A stretch of DNA of 64,000 nt from Phalacrocorax aristotelis (Eukaryota; Chordata; Aves; Suliformes; Phalacrocoracidae), in NCBI RefSeq assembly GCF_949628215.1, contig NC_134282.1, positions 12,212,223-12,276,222 of the forward strand, read 5' to 3'. Below, in pieces: positions 39,201 through 51,251 of the stretch. The notes beneath the pieces were generated by a model. The model had not been told where the DNA came from, did no database searches, and saw only the letters and a program-made list of their open reading frames with translations. Position 1 is the stretch's first letter. Each line of letters begins with the position of its first letter. The position numbers were made by a program, and so were the translations under genes.

Positions 39201-39610
39201 ATGAGATGGGTCTCCTCTGATGCAGAAAATTTCTTAATTGTATAATTTAAGCATTAACTCAGAAATACTAGATTTAGATACCAAGAGTATAAGGGGCAGC
39301 TCTGAGCATGGATTTCCAAACCTCAGAATGCTTGAAACTTCTATCTTAAGTTTATCTTTTTGCAATTATTCAGAGCTTTGACTTCCCTGCTAGTGAAACA
39401 TTCATCTTTTTGCTAGTTAGGCACTTTGTTAAAACACGTCAGTATTCACGCTACATCTTCTGTTGAATTACGGAAGCCTTTTAATGAATTTATGTTAATA
39501 TGTTTGTAGTCAGTATCCCTGAAAACTAGTTCTTTTTCTCTTAGGGAAGAAATCATCCTGTTAATACCATCTACCATGAAAAATCTTCAATGTAGATTTT
39601 TTTTTTTTTG
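36280..39610. other. Intergenic DNA after ATP1B3
   Basis: AT-rich. A G-rich simple stretch (gtgggtgggtggatgg, near 36333) and a poly-T near 37987 are the only standout items. No gene recognised. Part may be read-through 3'UTR. Confidence 0.6.
36573..36578 (+). terminator. ATP1B3: Downstream alternative poly(A) signal
   Basis: AATAAA in 'gagcacaaataaaatc'. Could extend the 3'UTR by about 320 nt. Confidence 0.35.
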
Positions 39611-39618
39611 CATTGCAG

Positions 39619-39940
39619 AATGTTCAAGGTGTAAATATGTTCAGAAACAGCTGTTCAGTTCTGCCTGTAGGTCAAATCTAGCTCTGTACCTGTTGAGAGT
39701 AGAAGAAACTTCACCGGCAACAGGCAGAACTCTGGTCTCCTTTTGCTACAAGCTGTTGCAAATTTGGAAGTGGCCGGAGGCCATTGTGCTTTCTACCCAT
39801 GGTGTATGGTGAGGGAATATTTTATTTAGTTCAGCCCACCCTCTACATGAATACTGAGTTGTTTTTCTGGTTTGGTATTTATTTTTTCTCTTTTAGGTAA
39901 AAATAAAGAATACACGTGGGGTTTCCTCACAGTTTACTTC
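39619..39940 (+). other. Candidate small spliced transcript
   Basis: A T12 tract and 'gcattgcag' make a strong acceptor before 39619. The next 190 nt end in TATG|GTGAGG at 39808. An 88-nt interval then closes with 'ttattttttctcttttag' at 39896, and an AATAAA follows almost at once (39902-39907). One + frame is open from 39576 through the exon (63 codons within it), with no recognised domain. This could be an alternative downstream terminal exon of ATP1B3, a lncRNA, or coincidence. Confidence 0.3.
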
Positions 39941-39949
39941 TGAAGAATA

Positions 39950-42900
39950 TCCCTTTTGTACTGGAAGCTTTACTTGTATTAGCTATGCTCATGGGATAAG
40001 TAGCTGAAGTAACTTTCAGCCTCGGCTGTTTCACATCATAAATCTTTGTCCTGATGCTGTGCAGCCCAACACCTGTAACCAAACACCAAAAAAGTGACTC
40101 CTCTTTTACCTTAGAAGTGACCTGACTATGAAGTCAGTGTTGCTGTAGACAAAGTTTCCATCAAAGAGGCTTGGTTTTGCAGTAGTCTTAGTTACCCTTC
40201 AGTTAAAATACATACAGTAACTGTCATTGTCTTGTTAGAATAAACATCTTAATACAAAAGATCAGAGTTCCTCTATGGGATACTTTCTACAGTTTTTCTT
40301 TGAATCTACATGGGAGGGAAGAAGATTGGAGAAGGTAAGCAGAAAATTCAGGTTATTGCAGTTTGAAGTCTGTTAATTTGGTCACTGTGATTCTTAATGT
40401 GAAATCAGTGTAATATGAGGGTTGTCAGAAGCTTGCATGTCACTGTAGTTTGTTTGGATCAAATAGCTCTAATCATGACTAAAAGTAAGACTTCTTTTGT
40501 CTCTTTAAGTCTCAGGCGAGCAACTAAAGAAGTCAGTAAAGGAAATGTCAAAGTTATGTTCGCTAGCATGTACTTAATCTTTATATGTGGTGCGACTCTG
40601 AACAGAGTATTGCAGGTAGCTGTGGAAGCAGTGCCTCATTTTGATTTTGCATTAACTGAAGGGAATTGCTAAGAGTTTAATCTGGATTTGGCAACAATTC
40701 CTTAAAAGAGCTGAATAGGTATCAATGTGTTTGAAACAAAAAATGTAATCTCTTATTTTAGAAAGTGTACTTAGCTGTGTATATTATGTGTTAGGATTAT
40801 AATATTTTGAATTTGCTTTATAGTTGTATGGAATAAAAATGCGTCCTTCCAGTACCCAAACATCATGTGAGCACATTATTGCTATTTCTACTTCTCTGAC
40901 ACGAGAGCCCCTACAGTGATAACTCCTCCAGGGCTTATTGTCCGTAACAAGGTCTGTCTTAAACCTGCTGTGGCTGTAGATTCTAACTTCAGAAGCTGCC
41001 ACTTCCCTTCTAATTACAAAGGGGACTGATGCATGCATTTAACACACTAAATATTTTATTGTCTATTACTTAGTACCAAGTTGTCTGAACACTTTAAATG
41101 TTCTTGAGAATGAGAAAAAGCACAATGCATCAGAGCTTGTGTGACTTTTAGTGTAAGGGATGGGTTTTGGTTAACTCCTGACTTCTTACTGCTTCTTTTG
41201 CCTTTTAAGTTTAGGGAGAGGTTAGCATAGAATTTTCACAGTATCTGTAATTCTGTAAATTCCTCTCTAAATTTGCTTGGGTTTAGAAATTGCTTAATTT
41301 CGACACTGCTTACAGGCAGTAGTAAATTTCACCCTGATTGGTTTAAATGTTAGTTTAAAACAAAATCCCCAGATAAGGGTGGTTGGGAGCACCTTAGTTA
41401 CTTCACTCGTGTTTTATACACGTATGTCTTTTCAGTGGATGGTGCATAGACACATGGCATGCCGAGGGCAAGTACTGTCTCCTGGGGCCAGCTGTACAGC
41501 TCCAACTGGCGGCGTTTGGCTCACGTTGACAAGACTTACAGGTTCATTGTAGTGCAGACTCATCCTCAGGCTTACAACCCTCGGGCTATGGAAGAGAAAG
41601 GACATTGTGTGGCAGGAGGATATAAGTTTTAAAGAGGGGAAATGTTCCTGTAGGTGGCTGCCTCAGTCTAGATTGATGGCTCTGTGTGCTTGTGGATTGA
41701 GGAGATTTTTCCCAAAGGTAACACAATAGCTGTTAAAAAAAACGATGTAATGGGGCCTGGTTGGGAACTGGGGGGTGTGTGTCAGGCACTGGCCAGGGAA
41801 GGTTTGTAATGCTTCTGTGGGCTGTATAATAACTTCCTTGTTGGGTACAACTAAGGACGAGTTAAGTCTTCTGCAAAGAGATTGTTGGGAAGGTCTGAAG
41901 TGAAATTATATGCAAACCAACCAACAGCGTCATGGACAGGAAAAATGTTAAAGATGTAAAATATAATATGTTGGGGTTTTTTTGAGAGCGCTGTATGATC
42001 AAATATTAGCCCCCTTAGTAGCCTTTTCATGTAACATACCACAGAGTTTAGAAAATGATATAGAAAAAAGATGAAATTTAGGAAAACTGGGGAAAACTTA
42101 CAGGACAAAAGGAATATATTTTCCCAGTGTAAATTCCAGCTAGAACAGAACAGAGCTGGGCATCTGTGACTTAAACAATTTACAAATGAAGATGAGAATG
42201 AAGCTGGTAGGCATAGAATGGGTCTGCACTGAGGTTGGAGGTGATGCATTAACCTACAGGTGAAGTCTGAAACACCTCTTAATTTTATTTATTATCTTAA
42301 AAGATACAAAACCAGAACACAGTGAAGAACAACCTCCATTACATAAAACCCCTTTAATGTGTGAGAGGTAACTGACCCCAAATCAAGAGTATACAAAAAC
42401 GCTGGTAGTTTCAAGGGCTTACCTGTAGTAGTAATATACTCATTCAAAGCTAAGGCATTTCAGAAAAATAGTAAAAGATCATTAGGGGCACTGTAGTAGT
42501 AAGGTACAAATTACACTGGAATGGCAGGGCAAGAGTGATAACTTGTATTAAAGAAACAAGGTAAAATAGCTGTCAGTGAATAATACTGGATATTGTTTGG
42601 ACTTACTTATTTTGTCTGCATGAGAAAAGTGCTGTAGGTTTAAATTAGTAATCAGTTATCAATATTGTATGGTATCAAGTACCTGAGATTTTAATGTCAA
42701 AAACATATCTAAGTCTCTCCAGATTTTTTCAGGTGAGAGCACATTATTCCATTAATGCAGGATATAAAATGACAAAAAAAGATGCAGGAGGCTATAGTTC
42801 TGAGCACTGACACAGAATATGCACATACTGGTGTACAAGTCAGATGATCGTGCCTATTGTGTTTGCTTCAGCCATCCTTAAAACTTCCCTGAAGTCTTAA

Positions 42901-43440
42901 TAACAGAATGAGGGGGAGGCCAAAAAAAAAAAAGTAGCCTTTCCAGGATTGTTCTGAAAAAAAAGTGCTCGGTAGATCTTGCACTTTAAAGTAACTTGCA
43001 GAGACAAGTGTCTGTGGGCCTACTCAGATAACGGTGGTCAGAGACCTTAATCGGGTAACAACTCTGAAATGTGCACACTGTGGAATGTGACTTGTAACTT
43101 TTGAAATCACTGTATCAGAGTCCTGTTTCTCACGTAGGAGAAGGAAGATGATGGGATAGTCATCCCGTTTTCCTTCCTACTTCCCCTACTGTTCAAAGAT
43201 TAGTCCTGATTAGTAGTGGGAATACTTCTATTTGCTGTCTTTCCTTCAGTAGTTGTGTTTAGCTCCCCAGCTGTTCACATTTGGTAGTGGCATAGATAAT
43301 AAGAGTATCAAAGATTCTCTTTGATAAGACCTTTAGTTCCTCAAAGATCATCTGTTTGTTGCTAGAGTTCGGGACGATGTCTAGAAGACAGCTTTCTTTT
43401 CTAACATAGCTGTCTGGTGGGGCAAAAGAAAAGACTTATG
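39950..43440. other. Intergenic DNA
   Basis: AT-rich and without a recognised gene, RNA or intact repeat on either strand. Open frames up to 132 codons (minus strand, about 41851-42249) look compositional, being rich in Phe/Ser/Leu from T-rich DNA. Confidence 0.55.
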
Positions 43441-44674
43441 TATCGCTAACCCTGTAGTGTTTTATTGTAACACACACAAGCCTTGCTTTGAGGCGTTCTT
43501 CTAGAAACAGCAGCCTGGAAAGGTTGAGAGTGAGCACACAGGTATATGTAATAGCTTACTGATTTTTGACCATTTGATCTTTTTGAAATAACATGTACAG
43601 TCTCTATCTGAAAATCATAGGTGTGATGATTGATCTGGATGCTCCCATGGTTTGACAAATACCTTGAAAATTAAAGTCTGGGGTTTTGTCTAAAGATTTG
43701 CTTTCTGCTGCAGTGTAACACATTCAAGCAGAAAGCTGCTGCAGTGGATCTTGCGTTTCCAAGTGGCCCAACGTATTAAAGTAGGTCAAAAATTGCATAA
43801 GATGCCATTACTGGAAACTGCTGTAGGCTGACCTGCATATAAAAACTCAGCAGTGCGACTAGCAAATGCACTCTGACAAACATAAATGCAGCCATGACTT
43901 AAAACATGACAAGAACGCTCTCGGAAATCTCCCTAGGATATGAATGGCTGTTGGAATCGTGAGATATCTTTGCCCCTTGAGTTCGTGTTCCTGCTGTCTG
44001 CTGAGCCAGAGTTGCCTGCCTGGCTTGTCAGAGGTTTCACATTGGTCTTGTCTGCAGGGAGCTCAGGCACAAGGCTCCTTAACTCATTCTGGATCACAAA
44101 AGATGTATCCTATATTTTCCTGCTTACCAAGCTCCTCTTAAGAATAGACATACATAGCACGGTGAAAATCATGTAAAGTTAAGAATCTATAATAGCTCTT
44201 GCAGTGACTGAACAGGTCCTGGTGATTAGTAATGACTAATGGGAGCCTGTGAGAAGTGACTAAGTCTTTGCAGTTTCTGCACGCAGGAGCAGCCGCTGCT
44301 GTTCAGTTCGATTCTCGTGCCCTGTGGAGCACTGAGCAGGGTACGGTGCTTGCGTCTTCCCTCTTTTGAAGCACTGTTTCATAGCTTCATCACAGAGGGG
44401 GAATACCTTCCTAGGCATCCAATTTATGTAGTATTTTACCATCTTTACAGAGTTACAAATATGTGTAAATGGAGAAGGAAAAAAATAATTCTGGAAATAC
44501 ATAGTATCGCCTTCAGAAGCTCACTAGTGTGCATTATTTTTCTGGTGTGTTCATCCTGTACCCATGAAAACAGACTCCCCTGGTTAACAACGTCTGTTGC
44601 CCCGCTCTGTTCCCGTGCCCTTGTACCTCTTCACTACATTGGGTAGCATCAAGAGCAACGCATGGGCCACTTAC

Positions 44675-44786
44675 CTTCAGGTTTTGTGGTTTTTAAGAGT
44701 CTGGCCATTGGTAAGGGCAGCCTTCTGTATTTGTTTTTCTTGCTACTGAAACTATCATTGTCCTTTTCTAACACAAGTTTAACTAC
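44675..44786 (-). other. Strong candidate internal exon (minus)
   Basis: 112 nt flanked by 'ggtcttttcttgtttctattcag' and GAAG|GTAAGT, both near-perfect consensus. One frame is open across it (37 codons plus one base) and continues open upstream. The product would be lysine/arginine-rich, with segments such as LEKDNDSFSSKKNKYRRLP. I do not recognise the peptide. The splice quality is better than expected by chance in a random 112-nt stretch, but there is no expression evidence. Confidence 0.4.
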
Positions 44787-46379
44787 CTGAATAGAAACAA
44801 GAAAAGACCTCCCAGTTTGAGGGATTATATCCATTAGTAATCAGAGTGGGGTATATTTGGCTGCAATTATCCTTTAGTACAGTGTATTCGTTTTAATTGT
44901 GAACAGTTTATTAGTCATCAAATGTACCACTTGATGGATGCATTTTCCCAAAGGTTCGAAATCGGGGTACTCCTCTATGAAATGTATTAACAAGACCTAT
45001 GTCCGAGTCTGGCAAGAATTCTTTGGGCTCTACAGTTATTTATGAAAAATCTTTGGCAACCAGTACTTCTTTGTTTTCCTGGAATTGTTGTGTCTCTGGT
45101 GACATAACCATTTGTTATCACGCTAATCACACATTTCCTATATTTAAATAGATAAATAGGTGGCTCAACACCAATCACCTCAGGAACACGCACAATCGCA
45201 TGGTTACATGGGCTGGAAGGGTCCTCAGTTACTGTACAAACCTGATGAGGTCTCTGCCAGTGCAAAAGCTTCTGCCCCTCATTTGCTGCTCAAGGGCCAA
45301 CAAATACTGATCTGATAAACGCTCTGATACAGGTGACTCAGTCATTTGGCGATGGACTCTAGGCAGAATAGACCTATCATTCAATCTTAATTTAATAGTC
45401 TAAGTATATCACCTGGTGTCAGAAAACTGTAGGTAGGAGCTTGGCAGAATATGAATAAAGTTTGTAAGCCTAGAATGTTTCCAGCTTGGCTGTAGTCATG
45501 CTAATGAGATGCTGAGAAAGTATCAAAGGTGAGAAGGTTCAAAAGGAATAACAACAATAAAAATCTCAGGCTTTCCCTGGCCTTACATCAGAATGGCTAG
45601 CCTGACTGTGAACCGCCACCAGCTGTTTGACATTAATGTCTGATTTACACCTCATACGAAGTTATTAGCAATAGGTATAGAAGCTTCTTCTACAATTTAG
45701 TTAATTCACTATGAATAATACTTAATTACTTTGTTATGGTAATGTGAAAATGTTATCTTAGTGTTAAGATGGTGGTAATTAAAAAAGAAAAAAGCTCTCC
45801 CTCAAAGGGTGTTTTGCAAGCACGGGATCTTTTTCCATCTTGAAGATTTTGTCTGCAGATTCTCCAGAGCTGTTGGTATTTTTTAACTCTCCAATGTATT
45901 TAAAACAGTTAAGGTTTTTCACCTTCAGTGGTTTGCCACCCATCAGACCCAAATGTTCAGTTGAATGACTTTTTTCCCCAATTAATACCATATAGATTTC
46001 ACACACTTCATGTATTCTCCCTGTCATGATTATTCTGTATAACTGATTGTATGTTCAGAATTTCGAACTAACAGCCTTCCTCATGGTGAGAGGCCACTCT
46101 CTGTGGACGTAGCTCCCTGAATTTCATAAATCCAGTCAGGGAGTACATACAAGGACTAATCTTTGGAGAAGTCCCGGGCACTGCTGTGGAAGGCTTTAAA
46201 AGGAGAATAGGTTGAAGGTTAAAGCATCTATCGGAAACTGTTGAGGTTTGGCCACTTTTTCTTAATTATTTTTTAATAAAGACAGACTTACCAATTCTAG
46301 CAGCTGAACAGTGCTGAACAGCATGCTTCGAACTCTGGCATTTTCTATAAAAGTCCTAACATGATTCTAATGGAGGCTT

Positions 46380-47390
46380 GCGATGGGGCTTGTTTTGAGT
46401 GTGGGCCACAGCAGCCGGGCCACACTGTCTGAGCGCGTCAGTGCTGCAGCGCAGCCGATGATCCCCGCTGCAGGCGGTAACGGGGGCTCCTCTGGAGAGG
46501 AAGGTGTTCTCCTGCCTGGGCAGCACAAGCCGAAATCAGCTGGCGCCAGACACGCGGGTCTATAACAATCCCTCTGCAAGCGCAGTCTCTCATTGCTGGG
46601 TGCCATGAACCAGGGGTTAGAAGAGGTTCAGTTAGGTGAAGCGGCGTTTCCAGTCAAGCGTTGCTAATTCCAAACTCTTCAAAAATCAGGAATGTTTTTG
46701 TGAAGGTTGATTTAGGTTTTGTTTGCCTTCTGATTCTGAGTCTATTTAAATCCTACATAGGGAGGACTCTACAAAAGTAAGGCTTTTTATTTTTTTCTTT
46801 TACTGTACAGCTTGGCTCCTTGTTGCATGTGGCACTGGCAGGCCTGGCGCTCCCTCAGACAGCCTCACCGGGGCTTGAGGAGACAGGAGACTGCACTGTA
46901 GCCTCTTCCACTTCGTCGTTTCTGTTGATTTTAATAGAAATTAGATTGGACTTCAGAAAAAATGTAAAAAAAAATACCTATATATTAAAAAAGCCCGCTG
47001 GGCGGTTGGCTGTTGGGGGAGAGGGTGAGGGTAGTGCGAGGACTGGTGCGGCGGGTCAGGGAGAGGGGGCGAAGGGGGAAAGGGGCAGCCGCCCTCGGCG
47101 GGACGGTGCCTCAGGGAGGGCGGCTGCAGAGCTGTGTCCCCGCTGGTCGGCGCGGAGGGCCTGGCGGTAACGGAGCCGCCCGCTGCCCTGGCCAGCATGC
47201 CTGGGCCCGCAGAACGGGCGCCCTCCGTCACACGGAGGGGCTGAGCAGGTGGAAGCAAGCCTGTGTGTTTCTGGTGGAGCTGCGAGGAGGAGGAGGCGGC
47301 GATCTGTTGGTGGTTCCAGACGGTGTGTTGCGTTTTGACCTTACTCTCAGCAGGTGTGGGGAAGAGAGATAGGTGCAGAATAAGCACAGC
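46380..47390. promoter_or_regulatory. Orphan CpG-rich patch between the genes
   Basis: Two CpG-dense stretches (about 46380-46570 and 46990-47350) sit in AT-rich intergenic DNA, 10 kb from the ATP1B3 end and 11 kb from the TFDP2 stop. The second contains many GGGCGG, CGGCGGG and GCGCGG words. Neither gene starts here, so this is either the promoter of an unannotated transcript, a distal regulatory CpG island, or an old GC-rich insertion. Open frames on both strands in it are GC artefacts. Confidence 0.6.
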
Positions 47391-47399
47391 TAGGTGATA

Positions 47400-50300
47400 C
47401 TACAGGTGTGAAAACTCAAAATGCGACTGCTTTTGGGGAAATGAGCGCAAAACCACCTTCGGAAGTGCCAAGGCAGTGGTAGGTGGCATCACGTTGCCCC
47501 GTGTGTTCGAAGTATGATGTAGATGTCTGGCTTTCCTGAGGTCAGCAGCCTGTTATGCCTTAATGCGTCTCTTTTGCCATAGTAAGTCTGCCCAGAGTTC
47601 TTTGCTTGCAGCACGTGCTGTGCTGGACCTTGCTCTGTCGGGGGCAGGGGGGCCTGTGAGCCTGCATCCCCCCGGTGCACGAGAGCTCGGACGTCCTCTT
47701 GTAGTTTAAGAGCAGGCTGAGCTGGTGAGCTGTTATTCCTGTATCACTGAAAGAGGAACAAAAACAGACAGAAGCAAATATGGGAACTTAACAAATCTAG
47801 GATATATCCTAAAGAGAGTGATACAGATTTTTGGAAAGGAGAATAAAATGGTTGGTCTGGTCATAACTTGCCATTCTGCAACAGTAGCTTTAAAGCACGG
47901 TAACTGTCTCTTAACAAAATACATGAGCATGCAAACACCTCTTTTTCTGACGCTAAGAACTAAGGTGTGGTCTTAAAACATGCTGGCAACTGTGGAAGCC
48001 CCAGTTTTCCCTGGCCCCCCCCTTAAAAAAAAAATCCCACCTTTACCACAGAGGAGCTTTCTGTGGGGTGCAACCTGGGCGATTACAGTGTGCGCGCTAT
48101 TTGTGGTGAGTTCACGCCCTTCCTTACCTTGCAGTAACTTGTTTTTTTCCCTGCCCTCAACCTAGTCCTGTTACTGAGAGCTCTGAATGCTGTTTAATTT
48201 CATTCTGGAAAGCCGGAGGCTTAAATTGTACACAGGTAAATGCTAGCACATTTTCCCATCATCCACACGGTTTACTCATTTGAAATGTTTTTGTAACTCC
48301 TAAATGTGCCAAGAAATTTACCACTTTGTGGTGCTTATTTATTAAAAATAGCTACCTTGTTTTGCTAGCAGCTGCTGTAAAAATGTAGTCTGCACTGCTT
48401 TTTACATAATATAGTATTAAACAGGATTTGACTTAATTTTGTTATTTAATATTTCAAAACTAATGTTTCATTAATGGCGATAGATTAATTAAATGTAATA
48501 TTTGTGTATTGTTATTGCTGTATAATCTGGACTTTAACATGAAGATGACGAAAACTTGGGTTAGCACAGATCGTTTCAACCAAAGCAGTGTTGCTTTCAT
48601 GGTTTCATGCATTGTAAAACAACGGTGCTTAGGTAACTTCGCCATTTTGTAGCTCTGCCGCCTTACGTGGGAAGAGCACAAACCCTTCTGTTCGCCAGTA
48701 CTTCTTCCTTTTGATGTCATCTCATTGTTGCAGGCTTTATACGTCACCTCCTCCTCTGCCATGCCTGGGGCAGTGGCTTTCAGTTACGGTTTGTGGATCT
48801 GAGAGTTCTCTGAATGACTGGTGAGGGATTCTCGAAATGTAACAAAATCAAGCCTGCAACGGGGTTGTCTAGGTGGCAGCTGTAAGAACCAATGGCCTGG
48901 AATGCAAATCCTTCACAACTTCATTTTTTGCAGCGTGACAGACTTGTTTAAAGCATTGTGACAGATGAGAAGTGCTGGTTATCCTGTGAACTGTATAGGA
49001 ACAGTTTCTTGTGTTTTGTTACTCTTGAAGAGTAGTTTCAGCAAGGAGACCATCCCAGTGACGTTAGATTTTTGAGCCTTTTAAATGATCGACAGTAGGA
49101 GCAATGGAATAGGAATTTGATGTTAAGTAGGACCCCAAGAGCTCTGTGGTTCTCCAGGCAGACGGAGGACGGGCGCTGCAGAGCGGAACCGTGTTGAGGA
49201 GCAACCTACACGAGTCACACGCAGTCAGGGACATTACTCGTGACAGCGGGCTTCCACAATGAAGTATTGTTCAAATTTATCTCCTATCCTACACTTGGGG
49301 TTGAGACAAAGTTTAATGAATAATAAACCTACACATATTTGGTGGTTTTCTTTTTCTGGTTTCCCTGAATGTTTTGAGATCTTTTTGCTTTCTAAGAGAA
49401 TGTGTGTAATTCAGCAAAATACAATTTTAAAGACTATTTTTCTTTTAACCAAAGAAAAGGTTTGTTGTTGTCTTAATGTTTCTGTTGTTATTGTTAGCTC
49501 AGAGCACCTTAATGCTGCAGCAGTTACCACTGCTTGATTCCTTTTTTCAGAAAACATACAGATTTATGTGAAGAAAAATATAAAACAGTTTGTATGATGC
49601 TATCTTATTGGACAGTCAAAGAAATCCTCACCAAAAGCATTCGTAATTTCAGAGAGAGCTATTTGCAGACTTCTCCGTTCTCAGAGAACCATGCCGAGTA
49701 CTTCTTTCTTAGAAGAGTAAAAGGGCTTTTATGCTTTAACCTTCTCTCAGTCCCTCTGTTGGGTTTTTGGCAGGGCAGATCCCCAGGTGAAAACATGGCA
49801 CAAAGAAATAAAGTAGCTTACAGCAAAACCCTGTCCTTTTAGCTTCTTTAGAGGAGTGTATTTATTCCAACCAGCTTCACCTTTAGTTTTATGTTCCAGA
49901 ATCCTTCTGGTAGCAACTTATGTAGCACTGACAGAAAAGGAGGTGCAGAATTTTAGACCTTTTTTTTTTTTTAAAAATAAGCAATGTCTTTATTACTGAG
50001 ATAAAGACTGTACCCTCTCGTTTCTTCAGTTGTATTTCTTGCCCATAAAAACACACAACAGGAGTTTTTAGCTAGTTATTTGGGGCTAACTGGAGTCTGC
50101 CAAATCTACTAATGAAAAATGCCTTCCCAAATATGCCAACGCATTTTAAATGAAAGGGGTCTGTGCTAGAGTTTCTACTTATTACACAAGAATGAATTTA
50201 CAGTTTTGCAAAGTCTTTTCCTATTGTCTTTTAACCTTTACTTTCAGCTGGTTTGAGTCACGGGTCTTCTGTGCATGTGCGGAAAAACACGCGCTGTGAA

Positions 50301-51240
50301 ATTACTTGGTGTTTTTGTATTTGGTGGAGTTGGAAAACCAACACAGGTGATGAAAAGGGACTGTATTTAATGCTCCCTAAAGTCTTACCATTTGGCTTCT
50401 TGCTAACAAAATATGGGAAGGGGGTTGGAAGGATATATATTCAGAGCCTATAGATGTTTGAAGGGTGTCCACAGGATTAAGAGTTTAGCCTGAGCCACAA
50501 GGGTAGCACGCAGAGAGCAGGAATACAGGCTGCTGAGGAGAACACACTGAGTTCCTTCCGGGCAGGCTTCGCTGTTAAATAGAAAAACGTAATGCTTTTA
50601 AGAAAGCAGAATGAAGAAGTCAGTGTGAAACATGCATTCAGTGTGACACAGAAATAGATGGTTGTTTCTGAGGCCTTCCCTTGGGTACAGGTTAGGTGCA
50701 GGTCTTGTTGTGACGGGGGCGGTAACATGCCGAAAGCTTTTGAGTTACTTTGTCAAAACGTAACAATTTCAGAAATCTGGCATCTTTCCCTGGATGACAA
50801 CATACTAAGTTTCTCTGAATGGTAAAGTAACCATTGAGGCCACAATTGCTCGATTTCTGTATTTCCAAAACACCAAAGGATGCAATATTTCCTGGACGCT
50901 AAAGTAGGAGGTTTCCTTTTTTTATTTTTGATTTAAATGAGGTACATGTACTGTCAACATCAACCTGGAGCAACTTTTTTCCATGTTTTTCTCAAAAACA
51001 AGCCCAATCCTGTTGCCTTTAAATTATTTTATTCAGTTCTTCTACAGTTAAGCTTTACATTCCTGTTCACAGACGACTGGACGTTTTTCTCCAAAGCGTA
51101 CAGTTTTCACTTCAGACTTGGCTGCTCCAAACCCCTGTTTTGCAACGTACAATTCCCAGTTGCAGCATTTTCAGTAAACATGGGATCAATTGAGTATACA
51201 GAAATAGCTTCTTCTATAAAATTTCCATTAAAAAAATAAC
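47400..51240. other. Intergenic DNA before the TFDP2 end
   Basis: AT-rich without a recognised gene. It includes a minus-strand AATAAA followed 16 nt later by A13 (49994-49960), listed separately. Some may belong to a longer TFDP2 3'UTR. Confidence 0.5.
49960..50008 (-). other. Poly(A)-signal plus A-run, inside a palindrome
   Basis: On the minus strand AATAAA (49994-49989) is followed after 16 nt by A13 (49972-49960), the spacing of an mRNA 3' end copied into DNA. The hexamer also sits in a stem: GTCTTTAT (49986-49993) pairs with ATAAAGAC (50001-50008). It could be the tail of a retrocopy or simply a distal poly(A) site in AT-rich DNA. Confidence 0.35.
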
Positions 51241-51245
51241 AAGTT

Positions 51246-51251
51246 TTTATT
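51246..51251 (-). terminator. TFDP2: Candidate distal TFDP2 poly(A) signal
   Basis: AATAAA on the minus strand followed by a U-rich element (gttattttttt) within 15 nt. Good but not unique among the hexamers in this AT-rich region. Confidence 0.4.

Larger units (their letters stand above)
43461..47400 (-). ncRNA. Candidate unannotated minus-strand transcript
   Basis: Inferred unit. It would start in the CpG-rich patch at 46.4-47.4 kb and leave its first exon at a consensus donor AATTG|GTAAGT (exon end 46292). It would include the 112-nt exon at 44786-44675 and could end at an AATAAA on the minus strand (43466-43461). The orientation rests on the splice signals. A minus-strand open frame with an ATG (46606-46367, 79 codons) ends inside the proposed first exon and is unrecognised. 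A long noncoding RNA is therefore the safer call. It is not coding sequence of TFDP2, whose stop lies 12 kb upstream, though a TFDP2 read-through isoform is conceivable. Confidence 0.35.

Noticed and set aside
44940-44965. B-box-like word 'ggttcgaaatc' suggesting a tRNA
   Set aside because: No A box, no acceptor-stem pairing and no cloverleaf around it.
46820-47387. Open frames of 116-144 codons in the intergenic CpG-rich patch
   Set aside because: Several frames on both strands are open at once, as expected from high GC. No domain or motif seen.
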